This document shows, one piece after another, positions 26,705 through 37,189 of a stretch of 64,000 bases of DNA. The position numbers were made by a program, and so were the translations under genes. The DNA is taken from assembly GCA_001910725.1 (NCBI GenBank), contig MJGA01000004.1, forward strand, positions 992,001 through 1,056,000, in the 5' to 3' direction. The stretch is from Phanerodontia chrysosporium (Eukaryota; Basidiomycota; Agaricomycetes; Polyporales; Phanerochaetaceae). Within the stretch, counting starts at the first letter, position 1, and every line of letters begins with the position of its first letter. The notes below the pieces were generated by a model. It was not told the DNA's origin. It was given only the letters and a program-made list of their open reading frames with translations, and ran no database searches.

Positions 26705-28519
26705 ATGGTGTCTTCTGGAGACGATGCAGCATCACAAACGTCTGACGACCCTGACGGCTCATGTGTTGGGGTGCCGTACGACGCTCCGGTTGCGGATCAA
26801 GCATTCGCGCCATTCGACGCCGCGAAGGCAACCGTGTATCGTTACCGTCAGCAGCAGTCAGTCAACCTTGGCTCATGGTGCGCATGTATCACCTTGCAAT
26901 GAGTACAGAAGTGAATGAGTTTTCTAGGTTTGTGCACGAAGCTTGGATGACACCTTCTCTGTTCACTTGTGCTGCTGGTGACCAAGTCTCGGAGGTTGAT
27001 ATCGCGCATAGCTGGGGCTCAACGTCTGGGGCGCGTTCTGTTCTCGAGCGACACTGGGACACCTTCATCAACGAGTCCGACTTCCAGTACCTTGCAAGCA
27101 TCGGCATCAATACCGTGCGGTTGCCTATCGGCTACTGGAACTTGGGGCCAGACTTCGTACAAAACACGCCTTATGCTGACGTTGGCGACGTTTACCGAAA
27201 CTCATGGCCAAGGATCATGAGGACGATCAATACAGCAGCCGCAAACGGTATCGGCGTTCTCGTCGACCTTCATGGTGCACCAGGGAGCCAGAACGGCCAG
27301 CAACATTCGGGTATATCTGATGGCCAGGCAGACCTCTTCGACAGCCCTGCGTTCATCAACCAGACGATGGCTGTACTCACCTATCTCATGCGGGAGCTAG
27401 CATATGTTACGAACGTAGTTGGGATCCAAATCCTCAACGAGCCGGAGAATGTCCCATCTCTCACGGATTTCTGTAAGTCTTGACTTTGTTTCATCTTGCG
27501 GCGACTCATGGCCACGCCTAGATGACCAGGCGATAGCAGCGATGCGCGAGGTGTACCCGCAGGCGAACATGCCGCTGTATCTTCACGATGGATTCGATCT
27601 GGACCGTTTCACAGACTACGTCGCCAACCGCAAGGATTTCGTCGTGCAGGATCACCATTCGTACTTCGTATTCACGCCTTCAGATTCGAGCGAGCCAGCG
27701 TCACAGCATACCTCAGACATCCGGAATGGCATCGCGGACTCTCTTCGTCAAGCTTCGCTAGCGGAGCGCCGCAACCTTGTTGTAGATGAATTCTCGTGCG
27801 CCCTGACCGACGATAGCCTAGAAAACGAACCGGATCCTGACCAAGCCCGCATGGACTTCTGCACGGGGCAAATCGAGATGTACGCCAATACGACCGCAGG
27901 GTGGAGCTTCTGGGGTGAGTCTGATACCTACACCAGCAAGCATGTGTTTACATTCTGTACTCTTCTAGCGTATCGAAAGGAAGATTGCATGGACGATCCT
28001 GGCTGGTGCTTCGGAGCCGCTGTAGGGAAATCACTTCCATCGACGTTTTTCTCCTACGGTGCGCCACCGTTTACCCCAGAGCCTACACAGCTGCCAGACA
28101 TGTCAACGTTGAGCGAAGGCATGACTCCTCCGTCAGACGAACAGGACCCTTCTGCAGGCAACCGCCCACCTCAGTACGACTCATACTCGCAGGACGACTC
28201 TTCCGCGCCACCTGCATTCCAAGACCCCCCTGGATACCCGCAAGGCGCTCCTAATGACAATGGGCCTTCAAGTGCATCGCAGCAAGCGTCAAAGATTCGA
28301 GGCTACAAAGATGGCTTTCTCACTGCCAGAATCTTTGCGCTGTACAATCTGTCGAGATTAGGCTTTATAGGGCAGTATATCACGGACAGCCTAGCGGCGC
28401 TGGGACCTGGTATCATTTCCCCTGGCACGGAGAGCTTCTACGAAGAAGGGTTCATGCGGGGCCTTGCCGACGGGGAGGCGGTGGTTTCTGCGGGGTTGGG
28501 CGCGTCGGGGCAACGGTAG
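26705..28519 (+). CDS. Glycoside hydrolase family 5 protein, exo-beta-1,3-glucanase-like, apparently without signal peptide
   Basis: Four exons (26705-26877, 26928-27472, 27522-27914, 27969-28519) give 553 residues. The catalytic domain shows GH5 marks: RQQQSVNLGSWF, NTVRLPIGYWNLG, GIGVLVDLHGAPGSQNG, the acid/base Glu in GIQILNEPENV, and a candidate nucleophile Glu in NLVVDEFSCALTDD. It looks closest to fungal exo-1,3-glucanases that trim beta-glucan in the cell wall. A Pro/Ser-rich stretch (about residues 385-455) separates the domain from a conserved-looking C-terminal segment (GYKDGFLTARIFALYN...). With the start chosen the protein begins with an acidic, non-hydrophobic sequence, suggesting a cytosolic or intracellular enzyme; an unseen upstream exon could change that. 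Confidence 0.82.
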
Positions 28520-28960
28520 CGAGTGGTATGCAGGACTGAATGTGCATTGCTGGGACAATACATGTTTGCCATGCCAAAGGAGCATTGTCGCGCTTCGCGC
28601 CTCCGGGCGGCCTTGAGGCTCTTGTATACGGGCTGCGTGCCTCGGCGGGCGCTAGTGATGGGTATATACAGCTTGGATACGAAACGGAGAATGAAACTCT
28701 TCGGATCGTCGAGTTGGCGACTTGAAACGCCTCTGGCCTGATCCTTGCGCGCGACGACCACCGACGCTCCCGCCGTCTGCCCTTTCTTCTCGTCTGGCAC
28801 CACCACCCCTTCGCTTTCTCTTCTACACTCGACTGGACAGGTTTCCGGTCTCCAGAGCTGGGTACTCTACACTCGTTTTTTTCTCTGCGCATCCCCTTCT
28901 GCCGTAGACCGGTCTCCGCTCCTTCCTCAAGCACGTTCCGTCTCTCGCTGAAAACTCGCC
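28520..28960. promoter_or_regulatory. Intergenic, promoter of first four-helix gene
   Basis: 441 bases. CT-rich tracts (about 28,770-28,940) run up to the next ATG. A TATATACA motif at 28663 could act as TATA element. No gene is visible. Confidence 0.35.
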
Positions 28961-30316
28961 ATGGCGTCTCCTGCTACTGTACTCCTCGCCTGCCGTTACG
29001 TACTCTTTGGTGCGCAGTGTTGCTGTACGGAAGAAGAAAAAGACAACGCTGACCTGCGTCTTTGCAGTCTTTTTCGTGATATGCAACGCCATTATCTGCA
29101 GTGTAGCGGTATGGAAACATAGCATGCCTGATGTGACGGGACACGACTGTGCGTAGCCTATGCTTTTTTCTCCGGCAGCCCCGTCTAAAATTGCCTGCAG
29201 ACGAAATCGACGCGTACCTCATCTTCCTCGGCGCGTTCGGAATCGTGTTCATCATCCCAATGTGAGCTTCCCGAACGTCCTACTTCGAGGTTGTGCTGAA
29301 AAGCGCTATCAGTGTCGCCATTGACTTGTTCAGGAGACATGCTGTCCCCAGTCGTGTGTGGTTTGAGTCTGTCTGGGTCGGGCTCTTTTGCCTAATGGAA
29401 CTGGGTGCGTCTGCCTCCGTCCAGTGCTACAACGCCGTCTCACATGGTTCTCCAGCTGGCGCGTCTGCGCTGACAGCGGACATGTCCAACATGTCTTGCT
29501 CATCGAGTACGTCCATTCAACACTCTGAGATCTGAACATGAAACTCATTTGCATGCAGTCAACAATACTTTGAACGTCTGCACCTCGTCCCTGGTCATGT
29601 TGGCTTTCGGCTGGTTGATAACAGTCATGCGTACGTACTATCTCCACCTTATTGTCGCTGCGGGCACCTGAGCTATCCCCGCACAGTCCTCTGCTATCTT
29701 CTTGCATTGACCCTGTCGGCCATCCTCCATCACGATGAAGGCGTGCCGTTTGGCAGTCAAGTGTCCGGTTCTTCCCCTGGTACGCGACGCGCGCTTCTCT
29801 CAGCAGCGCGCCTGCGTCGCCTACACGCCAGTGGAAGAAACCGCTACAGCTCTCTGCTGAGCCGCGCCCTCAACTGCGGCAGGCCGTCCTTGAGAAGCCC
29901 TCTGTCGTGGAGCGCCCCGCCAGGCCCGCTCCACGTGCAGAGCCGTCGTACGAGCCCTCTCGTCCGGCGCCGCCGCCCCCGCGCCCCAGATGCCCCTGGC
30001 CTCTGCGGAACCGGCTTCTCTGTACCCTGCAACGCTCAAGTCCAGCCTGCCGCCCGTCCAGCAGACGTACGACGCGGCACCCCCGCCGCTGGGCGACTGG
30101 CCACGCCGGCGCACCGAGCAGTTGCCGAGCTCGGCCGGCAGCAACACCTCGCCGCAGACGTCCTCGACTGTGTCTTCGACGGCGACATCACGACCGGGGC
30201 ACCCTCGCAATGGCTCGAGTGGTAGCTTCAGCGGGCGCCAGCGTCCCATACCCCCACCTCTCGACCTGACAAAGATCAGTGCGTACCGCCAGATCGAAGA
30301 GCGGGCTCGTCGGTAG
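28961..30316 (+). CDS. MARVEL-like four-helix membrane protein A (two one-base frame breaks)
   Basis: Six exons (28961-29009, 29068-29148, 29201-29261, 29334-29506, 29559-29630, 29687-30316) give about 355 residues. Four membrane helices are visible: VLFVFFVICNAIICSVAV, AYLIFLGAFGIVFIIPM, SVWVGLFCLMELGASASV, and LVMLAFGWLITVM continuing into LLCYLLALTL, followed by a Pro/Ser-rich tail ending ISAYRQIEERARR. The pattern WFESVWVGLFCLMEL resembles basidiomycete MARVEL-like proteins. The last exon reads through only if one T is added in the TTT run at 29749 and one C in the CCCC run at 29984; with both, the exon length fits the reading frame exactly. Function unknown. A similar gene lies directly downstream on the same strand. 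Confidence 0.65.
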
Positions 30317-30895
30317 CGTCTGGCCGTGCTAGTTTTCGGTTAGAGATTTATTATGCACGGCGTGCCGTGGAGCATGTCGACCATGCCTGATCTTCGTATT
30401 TCCATCGCTCGTGTGTTACTACGCACTGTCATTGCTTTATTGCTTATCTGTTGTCTGTAATTCGTCGTCAGCAATGTACTGCTTTACACGCCATCCTCAA
30501 AATAGCCTGCAGCGCGCGCTCTTGCCCGTCGGATGCTGTTGCCAATAGACGCCTGACATTGTCAACTGCCGTTTCGGGAGATCAAAGGTATTGTGGCGCA
30601 TTGTCCTTTAGAAGGGGAGCATTGTTCTTGCACGGGGCCGCTGTGCATAAAGCACACCAGGCCATGCGTCCAGTGGCCTGCGGACCCTCCCCCGTGGCGG
30701 TCTTTGACACGCACAACTTCCGGCCTCGTTCTAGACTAGCGCTCTCTATATATTGCCCCCAAATAGACAAGGTCCTGGCAAGACTCTTTCGAACATTCAC
30801 TGCAGCCGCTCCCTACTCCGAATATACGACTCTGCGTCTGCGACGTAGACCACTCACGACCGACACTGATAGCTCTCTTTCACGCTCCTGACGAC
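30317..30895. other. Intergenic between four-helix genes A and B
   Basis: 579 bases with no gene. A TATATATT element at about 30752 lies 144 bases before the start of gene B and is the best promoter candidate. Confidence 0.35.
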
Positions 30896-32252
30896 ATGCG
30901 CAACCCGCTCCTGACCGTCCGTTTTGTCATATTTTGTGGGTCGCGCTGTGTGAACGCCTCGGGCTTGGCTGACGTACCTTCTTCCAGCGATTCTAGTGTA
31001 CCTGAACCTTCTAGCCCTTGGCTTCGCGGGATGGGAGATCTCGTCCATCAACGAAGCTGGGCTGCCAAGTAAGTGCACGTCGCGCCACACCAGTCTTTCA
31101 GCGCTGACGCGCCACCAGTGGCAGGCTCGCCGATCTTCGCGATGTTTAACGCATGCGCATTTTTCTTCTTCATCCTACTGTGGGTGTCCCTGTGTTTGTG
31201 ACTGGATTTGTTTGACGGAAACGACCTCGCAGTGCTAGCGCTGAGCTTGTGTTTTCGGACGCAAAGACAGGGCAGATCTACTTCGAATGCGGATGGACGG
31301 GTGTCATGAGCGCGTTAGAGCTTGGTATGTCACCTTTCCTGGTTACGCCGCGGGTTGTAGCGCACCTGCTGACGCGAGTCCACAGCTTCCGCACTCGACG
31401 TACTCGTTAACGGCCCGCCAGTCTACTGTCGAACACAATGTCAGTGCATCGACGCCACCCGAGCTCCGATCGACTGACTCACGTTTCCTGCGGCAGGCTA
31501 TGAGGCAATCTGCACATCCTCCACGGTACTCTCTATTATAACGTGGACGGCCTCCGTACTAAGTGAGTCAGCTCTGGTGCACCTGGCAAGGCTGACCTAC
31601 GTATCTCTAGTAATCGCATATTTCCTCACGCTCTTCTACCTCTCGCTCTCGCACTCCTCTGTTTACGGCGCCTTCTGGACCATGACGGTCTATCAGGCCC
31701 CTGGTTCGTGGAGCCAGCCATCGGCATCCAGCCCAGGACCGCGTCTCCCAGAGCATCCAGCCAAAGGAACCGTGGGAGAACCCCGCCTTCCGCGCACACG
31801 AAGACGTCGAGGACGAGCAGGCACTGAACGAGGTGCCTCTGACGCCGCCCGTTGCGCCCTGGGCGCGCAACTACGATCCCGAGCGGCTCTCCGCTGCCTC
31901 GTCACGCCTGCGCGCGGCGCCTGCCCCCGCGCGGAGCATGGAGAGCCTGCGCCCCGCATGGGCAAAGCGCGTCAACACGCGCCGCGGCGTCGACCTGCCC
32001 TTCGCTCCTGCGCCGGTCGCCAACCGGGTCTCGCGGCTCGTCAAGTCCTTCTGGAGCGACACGAGCGCGTCGCCGCCGCCGCCGCCGCCGCCCAAGCCGA
32101 GCTCATTGCCGTCCCTTCCTTCGCCTGTGGTCCTCGGGGGATTTATCGACTACCATCGCGGGTCTTACGGACATTTCCCCGAGACCGTTGCGGACGAGGA
32201 CAGCCCGATCGAGCAGCCCCAGCGGTCCGAGTGGGTGCAGGCGCGTCGGTAA
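30896..32252 (+). CDS. MARVEL-like four-helix membrane protein B (two one-base frame breaks)
   Basis: Seven exons (30896-30935, 30988-31068, 31119-31179, 31233-31324, 31386-31439, 31497-31562, 31611-32252) give about 345 residues. Helices: ILVYLNLLALGFAGWEI, IFAMFNACAFFFFILL, GWTGVMSALELASALDV, and TVLSIITWTASVLIIAYFL, with a cysteine-bearing loop (YCRTQCYEAICTSS). The tail is Pro-rich and basic. Exon layout matches gene A, so the two look like an ancient tandem pair. In the last exon the natural frame needs one C in the run 31698-31701 and one A in the run 31763-31765; both together restore the phase. A polyproline coded by GCC repeats lies near 32075. Function unknown. Confidence 0.65.
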
Positions 32253-32507
32253 TGCAGAATGTGCATGCCTTCAATGAGTTGAACGAAACATCATGTCCAG
32301 CCGAAGAAAACTGTAGCGATAAAACACCTGTAAGTATTTTTGCGGCGTACTGTAGATATCTTTACACTTGTAGGTTAATTAGACACATACACGCCACGCC
32401 TGGTTGCTACACGCGTCATGTAATCCAAAGCAGCTATCCTCGAGATCTGGTGAGATGTAGAGTGTGTGCATGGTGATGGACAGGTAAGTGATGGAGCCTG
32501 CCATGCT

Positions 32508-33316
32508 CATTGTGCGACAGACTGTCCTTCTATGGTAGATATGCGCACCCGAAGCGTCTGCAGCTCTTCCTGAGCTTGTCGTAAAGCCATCAGTGCCTGG
32601 TCGCGCTCTTGTCGTGTCTTTGAAAGGGTTTTCGCGTTCTCCTCCTCTAATTCTCCTGCACTGACAGCGATCCTGGCCAGACTGTCAGACGCGCGCTGTT
32701 GAATCCTACATCATGACCTACCTCCGACCAACTTGACTAGGCGCCACAGACGGAGGATGATCAGCAAACCGGCGAGCTCTCTCTCACGCCCCTTGAGGAC
32801 AAACTCTAGGATGAATGTGCCCACGATGACCAGGGCATCGAAGAGATGAAGGCTGGCGTGCGGGAAGGGACCAAGAGGGTTGTAGTAGGCGAAGCCCATC
32901 GCCCACAGCGTAACAGGGATTTCAATCAAGAACAGTGTCGTAATGCCCAGGGAGATGTGCGAGAGGACCTCGAGCCAGACCGGGGCGTCGGGGCCCTCAA
33001 CGGGTGTGCAGGTGTCCGAGAGCACGGTGTAGCCGAGGTCAGCGAGGACACACATCGAGTCCGTCAGGACCTGTATGTGGCACGCAAGAGGTGCGGCACT
33101 TGAGCACAACTATCAGCAGCATACACAGGGACGGGAGATACGCGCCAGCAGGATGACGAGGTAGTGCCATGGCTTGGACTCGAGCCGCTCGGCCGTCCTC
33201 TCCTTGAGCACCGCGATGGTGTTCTTCTCGTCTGGCTCGTCGAGGCTGCCGCCCTCAACATCACGGTCATCTTGACGAGCGTAGTCAGTGGAAAGCAGGG
33301 GCTGTTGCTCAGACAT
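32508..33316 (-). CDS. Voltage-gated proton channel, Hv1 type
   Basis: Three exons (33316-33146, 33070-32718, 32673-32508) give 229 residues: a four-helix voltage-sensor domain without a separate pore, then a C-terminal coiled coil (about 176-229, AGELEEENAKTLSKTRQERD). S4 carries the Hv1 signature R-x-W-R-x-x-K (RLWRLVKLVGG, Arg164, Arg167, Lys170). S1 has Asp61 in VLTDSMCVLADL, placed like the selectivity Asp of animal Hv1. An N-terminal di-leucine-like QQPLL is present. Such channels let protons leave or enter along voltage and pH gradients. The first intron (33071-33145) has no GT donor in the right phase; it works as a GC-AG intron or reflects a base error. The frame is open upstream of the chosen ATG, so a longer N-terminus is possible. 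Confidence 0.85.
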
Positions 33317-33806
33317 GGCAGGCTGCAGGAGAGATGGAGGGACGGATGGAGGAGGCGGGGCAGACTCCAGGCATGACCGTGATGCCATCATGCGCGTCAA
33401 GCGTCGACGAGCCGCAGCCCGAGGCTGAGGACGCCGCCGTGGACGTGGTCTCCAGTGGTCTGCAGTCGACCACGACATTGCCTTGCTATGTATGTTGGGC
33501 CATTTCACACCCGACACCGCATCTATCATTGCTGATGGAGTCCTAGACAGCGCCATGGCCCGTGGCTCTGTGAGCTGGAACACTATTCCTGCTACGGATA
33601 CCGTCATTTCGCGGATGATGCGTTGCCACCGCCAAACGATCCTATAAGAAAAGCTGAGCCATCGGACTGTGATGCCTTTCGGTTCACCTCCCCCCATCTT
33701 CAGGCTCTGCTTCAGTCAGGCCTTTCGTTTCTTCTTTTTTGCTGCGCAGAGATCCCTGGTGGATCTTGCCGTACGCAATCTTGTTGTATTAGTATAGATT
33801 CTCAGG
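33317..33806. promoter_or_regulatory. Divergent region, Hv1 channel / four-helix gene C
   Basis: 490 bases between opposite-strand starts, so the two genes may share a promoter. The minus-strand frame stays open through most of it with low-quality composition. No TATA box is clear. Confidence 0.35.
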
Positions 33807-35403
33807 ATGAAGTGGGCTCTGTTTCTGAAACTGAGAAAGGCTGTCTACGGTATGTTGTGCTAGCTTTGCATTGCCATCGCTCTAATCATAGTTTTCCAGC
33901 GGTCATTTCTCTCACTGCCTTGGTTTTGGCCATTATCCTATCAGTCTATCTTGCGCATGCATGGCGTTTCCTGAATAGCTGGGAACGTAAGTCTCGGCTT
34001 CAGCTGCATTTTGACCAGCTAATCACTTCCGTGGTCATAGGTGGAACACTCTTGGGGATTATTGCGGCAGATACGTTTACTGCGGTACTCGTGTATCTCA
34101 TGTAAGGGTCCGGAAAACGTGGTATCAGGGGGTCTCACTCACGCCACCACTCAGGATTGTGGTCTATTTTCGCTGGGGCCTGGATTTTGCTCGAGCGCTG
34201 TCCCTATGTCTACTTCATATAGGTGAGGTGCCGCGCAAAATGCTCATGCTGAAAAACAACTGAACTTGCCCTGCGAAAGGAGTATCCATTGCCCTCATAT
34301 TGACCAAGAGGACCTTTCCGTGTACTTCTTTCAGTGCGTCAAATGTATATCCTATAGCATTGTGTTCACTAATTAGATATCAGTGACACAAGCAAGCTGT
34401 GATAGTACATACGCCGGCTTTACCTTCACCTCGATCTCGGTTGCAGCATTGTGTGAGTTCAAGCATCTATCGCTGCCAAACGTGCCGTTCTGACCCCTGA
34501 CTGGCAGTGGTTATATATACCCTCGGTCTGCTCGTGATGCTGCGAGTTCCGCTGCCACCTATAGCGAAGCCTGACCTGCTCCCAGATGACCCGGAGATGC
34601 GAAAGAGAGAATCTGTGTCGTCTACTGAGTCCATAGACTCGACAAAGGGCCTCTTGAGGCCTGAGCGGAGCAGAAGCACGATGGGCGTCGGTTTGCCAGT
34701 GTCGCCTCGGCGAACCTATCGCGTAGCAAACCAGGCCACGAGCATCGTCCGCCCTCCCACTCGGCCTGCGAAGCTGCGCAAACAGGGCCCCATTCCCGAC
34801 CCACTCCCCCTGCACAATCCTTTCCACGGGCCTCACCCCAACGAGTACGGGGAACTCAAGACCCCTGCGCTAGCCACCGCCGACGTGATCCTAAACAACT
34901 CCATTGAGAAGTGGATGCCAGCAGAGACCGCATACACGCCCCGCAGATCTCCACCCCGCGCCATCTCCCCAGATACCCCGCCCCCGCCGATGGCTTCGCG
35001 CTTGTCTCCGCCCGCGTACGCCAACAGCATCACGCAGTCGCCAACAGGCGTCGTCCTCTCGTACCGCAACCCGCAGACGACGGGCCCGCACTCTGCACGT
35101 TCGGTCGCGCCGAGCATGTACATGGTGCGCGAGCCGCCTCTGTCTGCGCTGCCGGAGGTGTACGCCGCCCGGGACACGATGCCGCGCCCGCACACGACGA
35201 GCCCTGCACCCGCGATGCCCATGACCGCCGGTGCTACAGTGCGTCGCTTCGGAACCGACGCGGCGTATCACGCCAGTCAGCGAAACTCGGGTATTGTTCC
35301 CCCGAGGAGCGCGACGCAACCGGTGAGCGCTCTTGGAGCGCAGGTGCAGCATCAAGAGTGGAGGCAGTTGGTTATGAAGGCCGCCAGCGGCGAGACGTAT
35401 TGA
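33807..35403 (+). CDS. Four-helix membrane protein C with long disordered tail (uncharacterised)
   Basis: Seven exons (33807-33849, 33900-33986, 34041-34101, 34155-34222, 34280-34344, 34377-34452, 34508-35403) with fully consistent phases give 431 residues. Helices: AVISLTALVLAIILSVYLA, LLGIIAADTFTAVLVYLMI, LSLCLLHIGVSIALIL and ISVAALVVIYTLGLLVML. The remaining 270 residues are Ser/Pro/Arg-rich with phosphorylation-like SPRR and SPPRA motifs and probably cytoplasmic. It differs from genes A and B in loop and tail sequence but shares topology. Unlike A and B it has no frame break. It starts divergently from the Hv1 channel. Confidence 0.72.
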
Positions 35404-35842
35404 GCTTGGGAACGCTGTAACTCGGAATTGGGCGATATCATGCAGAGACGAATATCGCGGCTGTCATCCAATTGCTTGAATGAAGTGAATCAATTTCACG
35501 ACCCCAGAACTATGTGCTACACTATCCAGACGACTACACTAATTTTTTGGTGAGTGCTTTTCTACTTTTACCAGTCGGAGGAATTTTTAGGGAGTTTCGA
35601 CTTTTCCGGAAGACCGAGATCGAGTATACGAAGAGATAGAGCACTAGGGCAGAGGATTAACGCGCGTGCCAGGCATCGAGAAAGCCAGGGACGGTCATTT
35701 CCGCGGAACAGAACCCGATTTGGCGGGCAGACGACCGGCCGCTTGCTTGACAAGGGCAGGCGAGGAGCCTTCAGAGACGTTGCCGAGTTCGAGAGATCCT
35801 GGAGAGACCGTATGCCGTGGTTGCATAGAGGCAGGCGAAAAT
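35404..35842. other. Intergenic between convergent genes
   Basis: 439 bases between the stop of gene C and the stop of the PAM2 gene. Open frames here are arginine-rich continuations without support. Nothing recognised. Confidence 0.35.
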
Positions 35843-36652
35843 TCAGCCAGCATAAGGGACAAAGACCGGGGCAGCCGCACGAAGGAGAGGGCGAGGGCCC
35901 TTGGGGACAAAGACAGGAGCATCCGCGCGAAGAGCAGGAGGACCAGCCGCAGCCTTGGGGACGAAGGCTGGGGCGTCCGCTCGCAGACCAGTTTCCTTGC
36001 CGATGAAAGTCTGAGAACCGACGTTCAGGGTAGGGAAGACCAGAGCCTGGGCGTCGTTCTCGAGAGCAGAGCCAGCGTCGATGTCCTCAGTGGAGACAGC
36101 GGAGACAAGAAGGGCCTTGGCGCAGAGCAGCGTGTCTAAAGCCAGGGAAGTCAGCCGGGACCGCAGTGAAAGAGGACAGCTGCTTACCATCGAAAGAGGC
36201 GCTGTGTGTGAGTCCAAGGTTTTCGATGTGCGCCTCGTCGTCCACCAGAGTGGTCTCGCCGTCCGAACCGTCGTCGTCCCCGGGACCTCGTTGCCATTAT
36301 CCTCGCGGCCGTTGTTGTCCTCGTCGCCATCGTCGCCATCGTTCGCGCGGGCATTAAATGCGACCCGAGCAACCCACATGCGCCAGGCATCGTCGACGTC
36401 CTCAGGCGCAGGCCACTGGAGCATGGCGGGCCAGATGCGGTCCATGCGGTCCTGGGAGACGTGCTTAGCGACTTCGCGTTGTGGCACTGTGCGAGCGCGT
36501 ACCTCAAATGCGTGCGCAGCGCCCTCGAGAGCAAGTTGGCCGTCCGCGACGAGGACAGGCGCGACGAAGCGCAGCGCAGGAGCGAAGAGCTGCTTGACTT
36601 GCAGGGCGGCTTGAGGCTTCGCGCCTAAGCCGAGGAATGTAGTGCCGATCAT
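35843..36652 (-). CDS. Small protein with three C-terminal PAM2-like motifs (one-base frame break)
   Basis: Two exons (36652-36188, 36135-35843) give about 252 residues once one base is restored in the CCCC run 36278-36281 (plus strand); both exon phases then fit. The unrecognised N-terminal half contains a short helical region (DRMDRIWPAMLQWPAPEDVD) and a highly acidic Asp/Gly/Asn-rich linker. The last 45 residues hold three near-identical motifs: LRADAPAFVPK, LRADAPVFVPK and LRAAAPVFVPY. They match PAM2 (L-x-x-x-A-x-x-F-x-P), the ligand of MLLE domains in poly(A)-binding protein and, in Ustilago, in Rrm4. A weaker LNVGSQTFIG just before may be a fourth, decayed copy. Role: probably recruits or is recruited by Pab1, by inference. 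Confidence 0.65.
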   Translation of the reverse strand: MIGTTFLGLGAKPQAALQVKQLFAPALRFVAPVLVADGQLALEGAAHAFEVRARTVPQREVAKHVSQDRMDRIWPAMLQWPAPEDVDDAWRMWVARVAFNARANDGDDGDEDNNGREDNGNEVPGTTTVRTARPLWWTTRRTSKTLDSHTAPLSMVSSCPLSLRSRLTSLALDTLLCAKALLVSAVSTEDIDAGSALENDAQALVFPTLNVGSQTFIGKETGLRADAPAFVPKAAAGPPALRADAPVFVPKGPRPLLRAAAPVFVPYAG

Positions 36653-37189
36653 TATGCAGATATAAGTTTAGAATGAAGATAGAGTAAGTGCTTGCAAGAG
36701 GGAGAAGGTGGTGGTTTAGGTGAAGAAGGGGTGCGAGGGCTGGGCCGGGTTTATATGCACTGGCAGCCTGGAGGCTGGCATTTCGATGCTGACTATGTCA
36801 GCCGAACGCAGATAAGTCAGCCTCTGTTATAGAGGGCTGTTAAAGGTTTTACAAGGACGCCACATCATGAATGCGATGTCGACCCATCCATAGGTACGCC
36901 ACCCCCGGGCGACTTCACCTTGTCGCTGTCCGTGGCACGGTTCATGCATCATTCACGACCCGCTCTTGCCTCGCCTCGCGACGCCCAGAGCTGCGGCAAT
37001 ACCTCGCCAACATTGCATTTCGATTTAAACCGTGGCCGGCTAGGTCTTCTTCATGTAAGCAGGAATGTTCGTGTACACTGTGCTGGAGTAGTAAACGTTT
37101 GTATAGCAGAAGTCGCGCTTATACACACAGATCGGTAATTCAGATTCGCTGTCTCAGTCTCTCGTGGCAGGCCACATTCTCTTGCGCAA
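36653..37189. other. Intergenic, PAM2 gene promoter and PhoD 3' side
   Basis: 537 bases. Apart from the TATA element listed separately, no coding signal is seen. The plus-strand open frames have no supporting composition or splice sites. Confidence 0.35.
36749..36757 (-). promoter_or_regulatory. TATA box of the PAM2-motif gene
   Basis: CATATAAAC on the minus strand about 100 bases before the ATG at 36652, in a region otherwise free of genes. Good TATA match and sensible spacing. Confidence 0.5.

Noticed and set aside
33317..33697. In-frame N-terminal extension of the Hv1 channel
   Set aside because: Residues are Arg/Pro-rich and unlike channel N-termini; the ATG at 33316 gives a normal Hv1 length. 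Not fully excluded.
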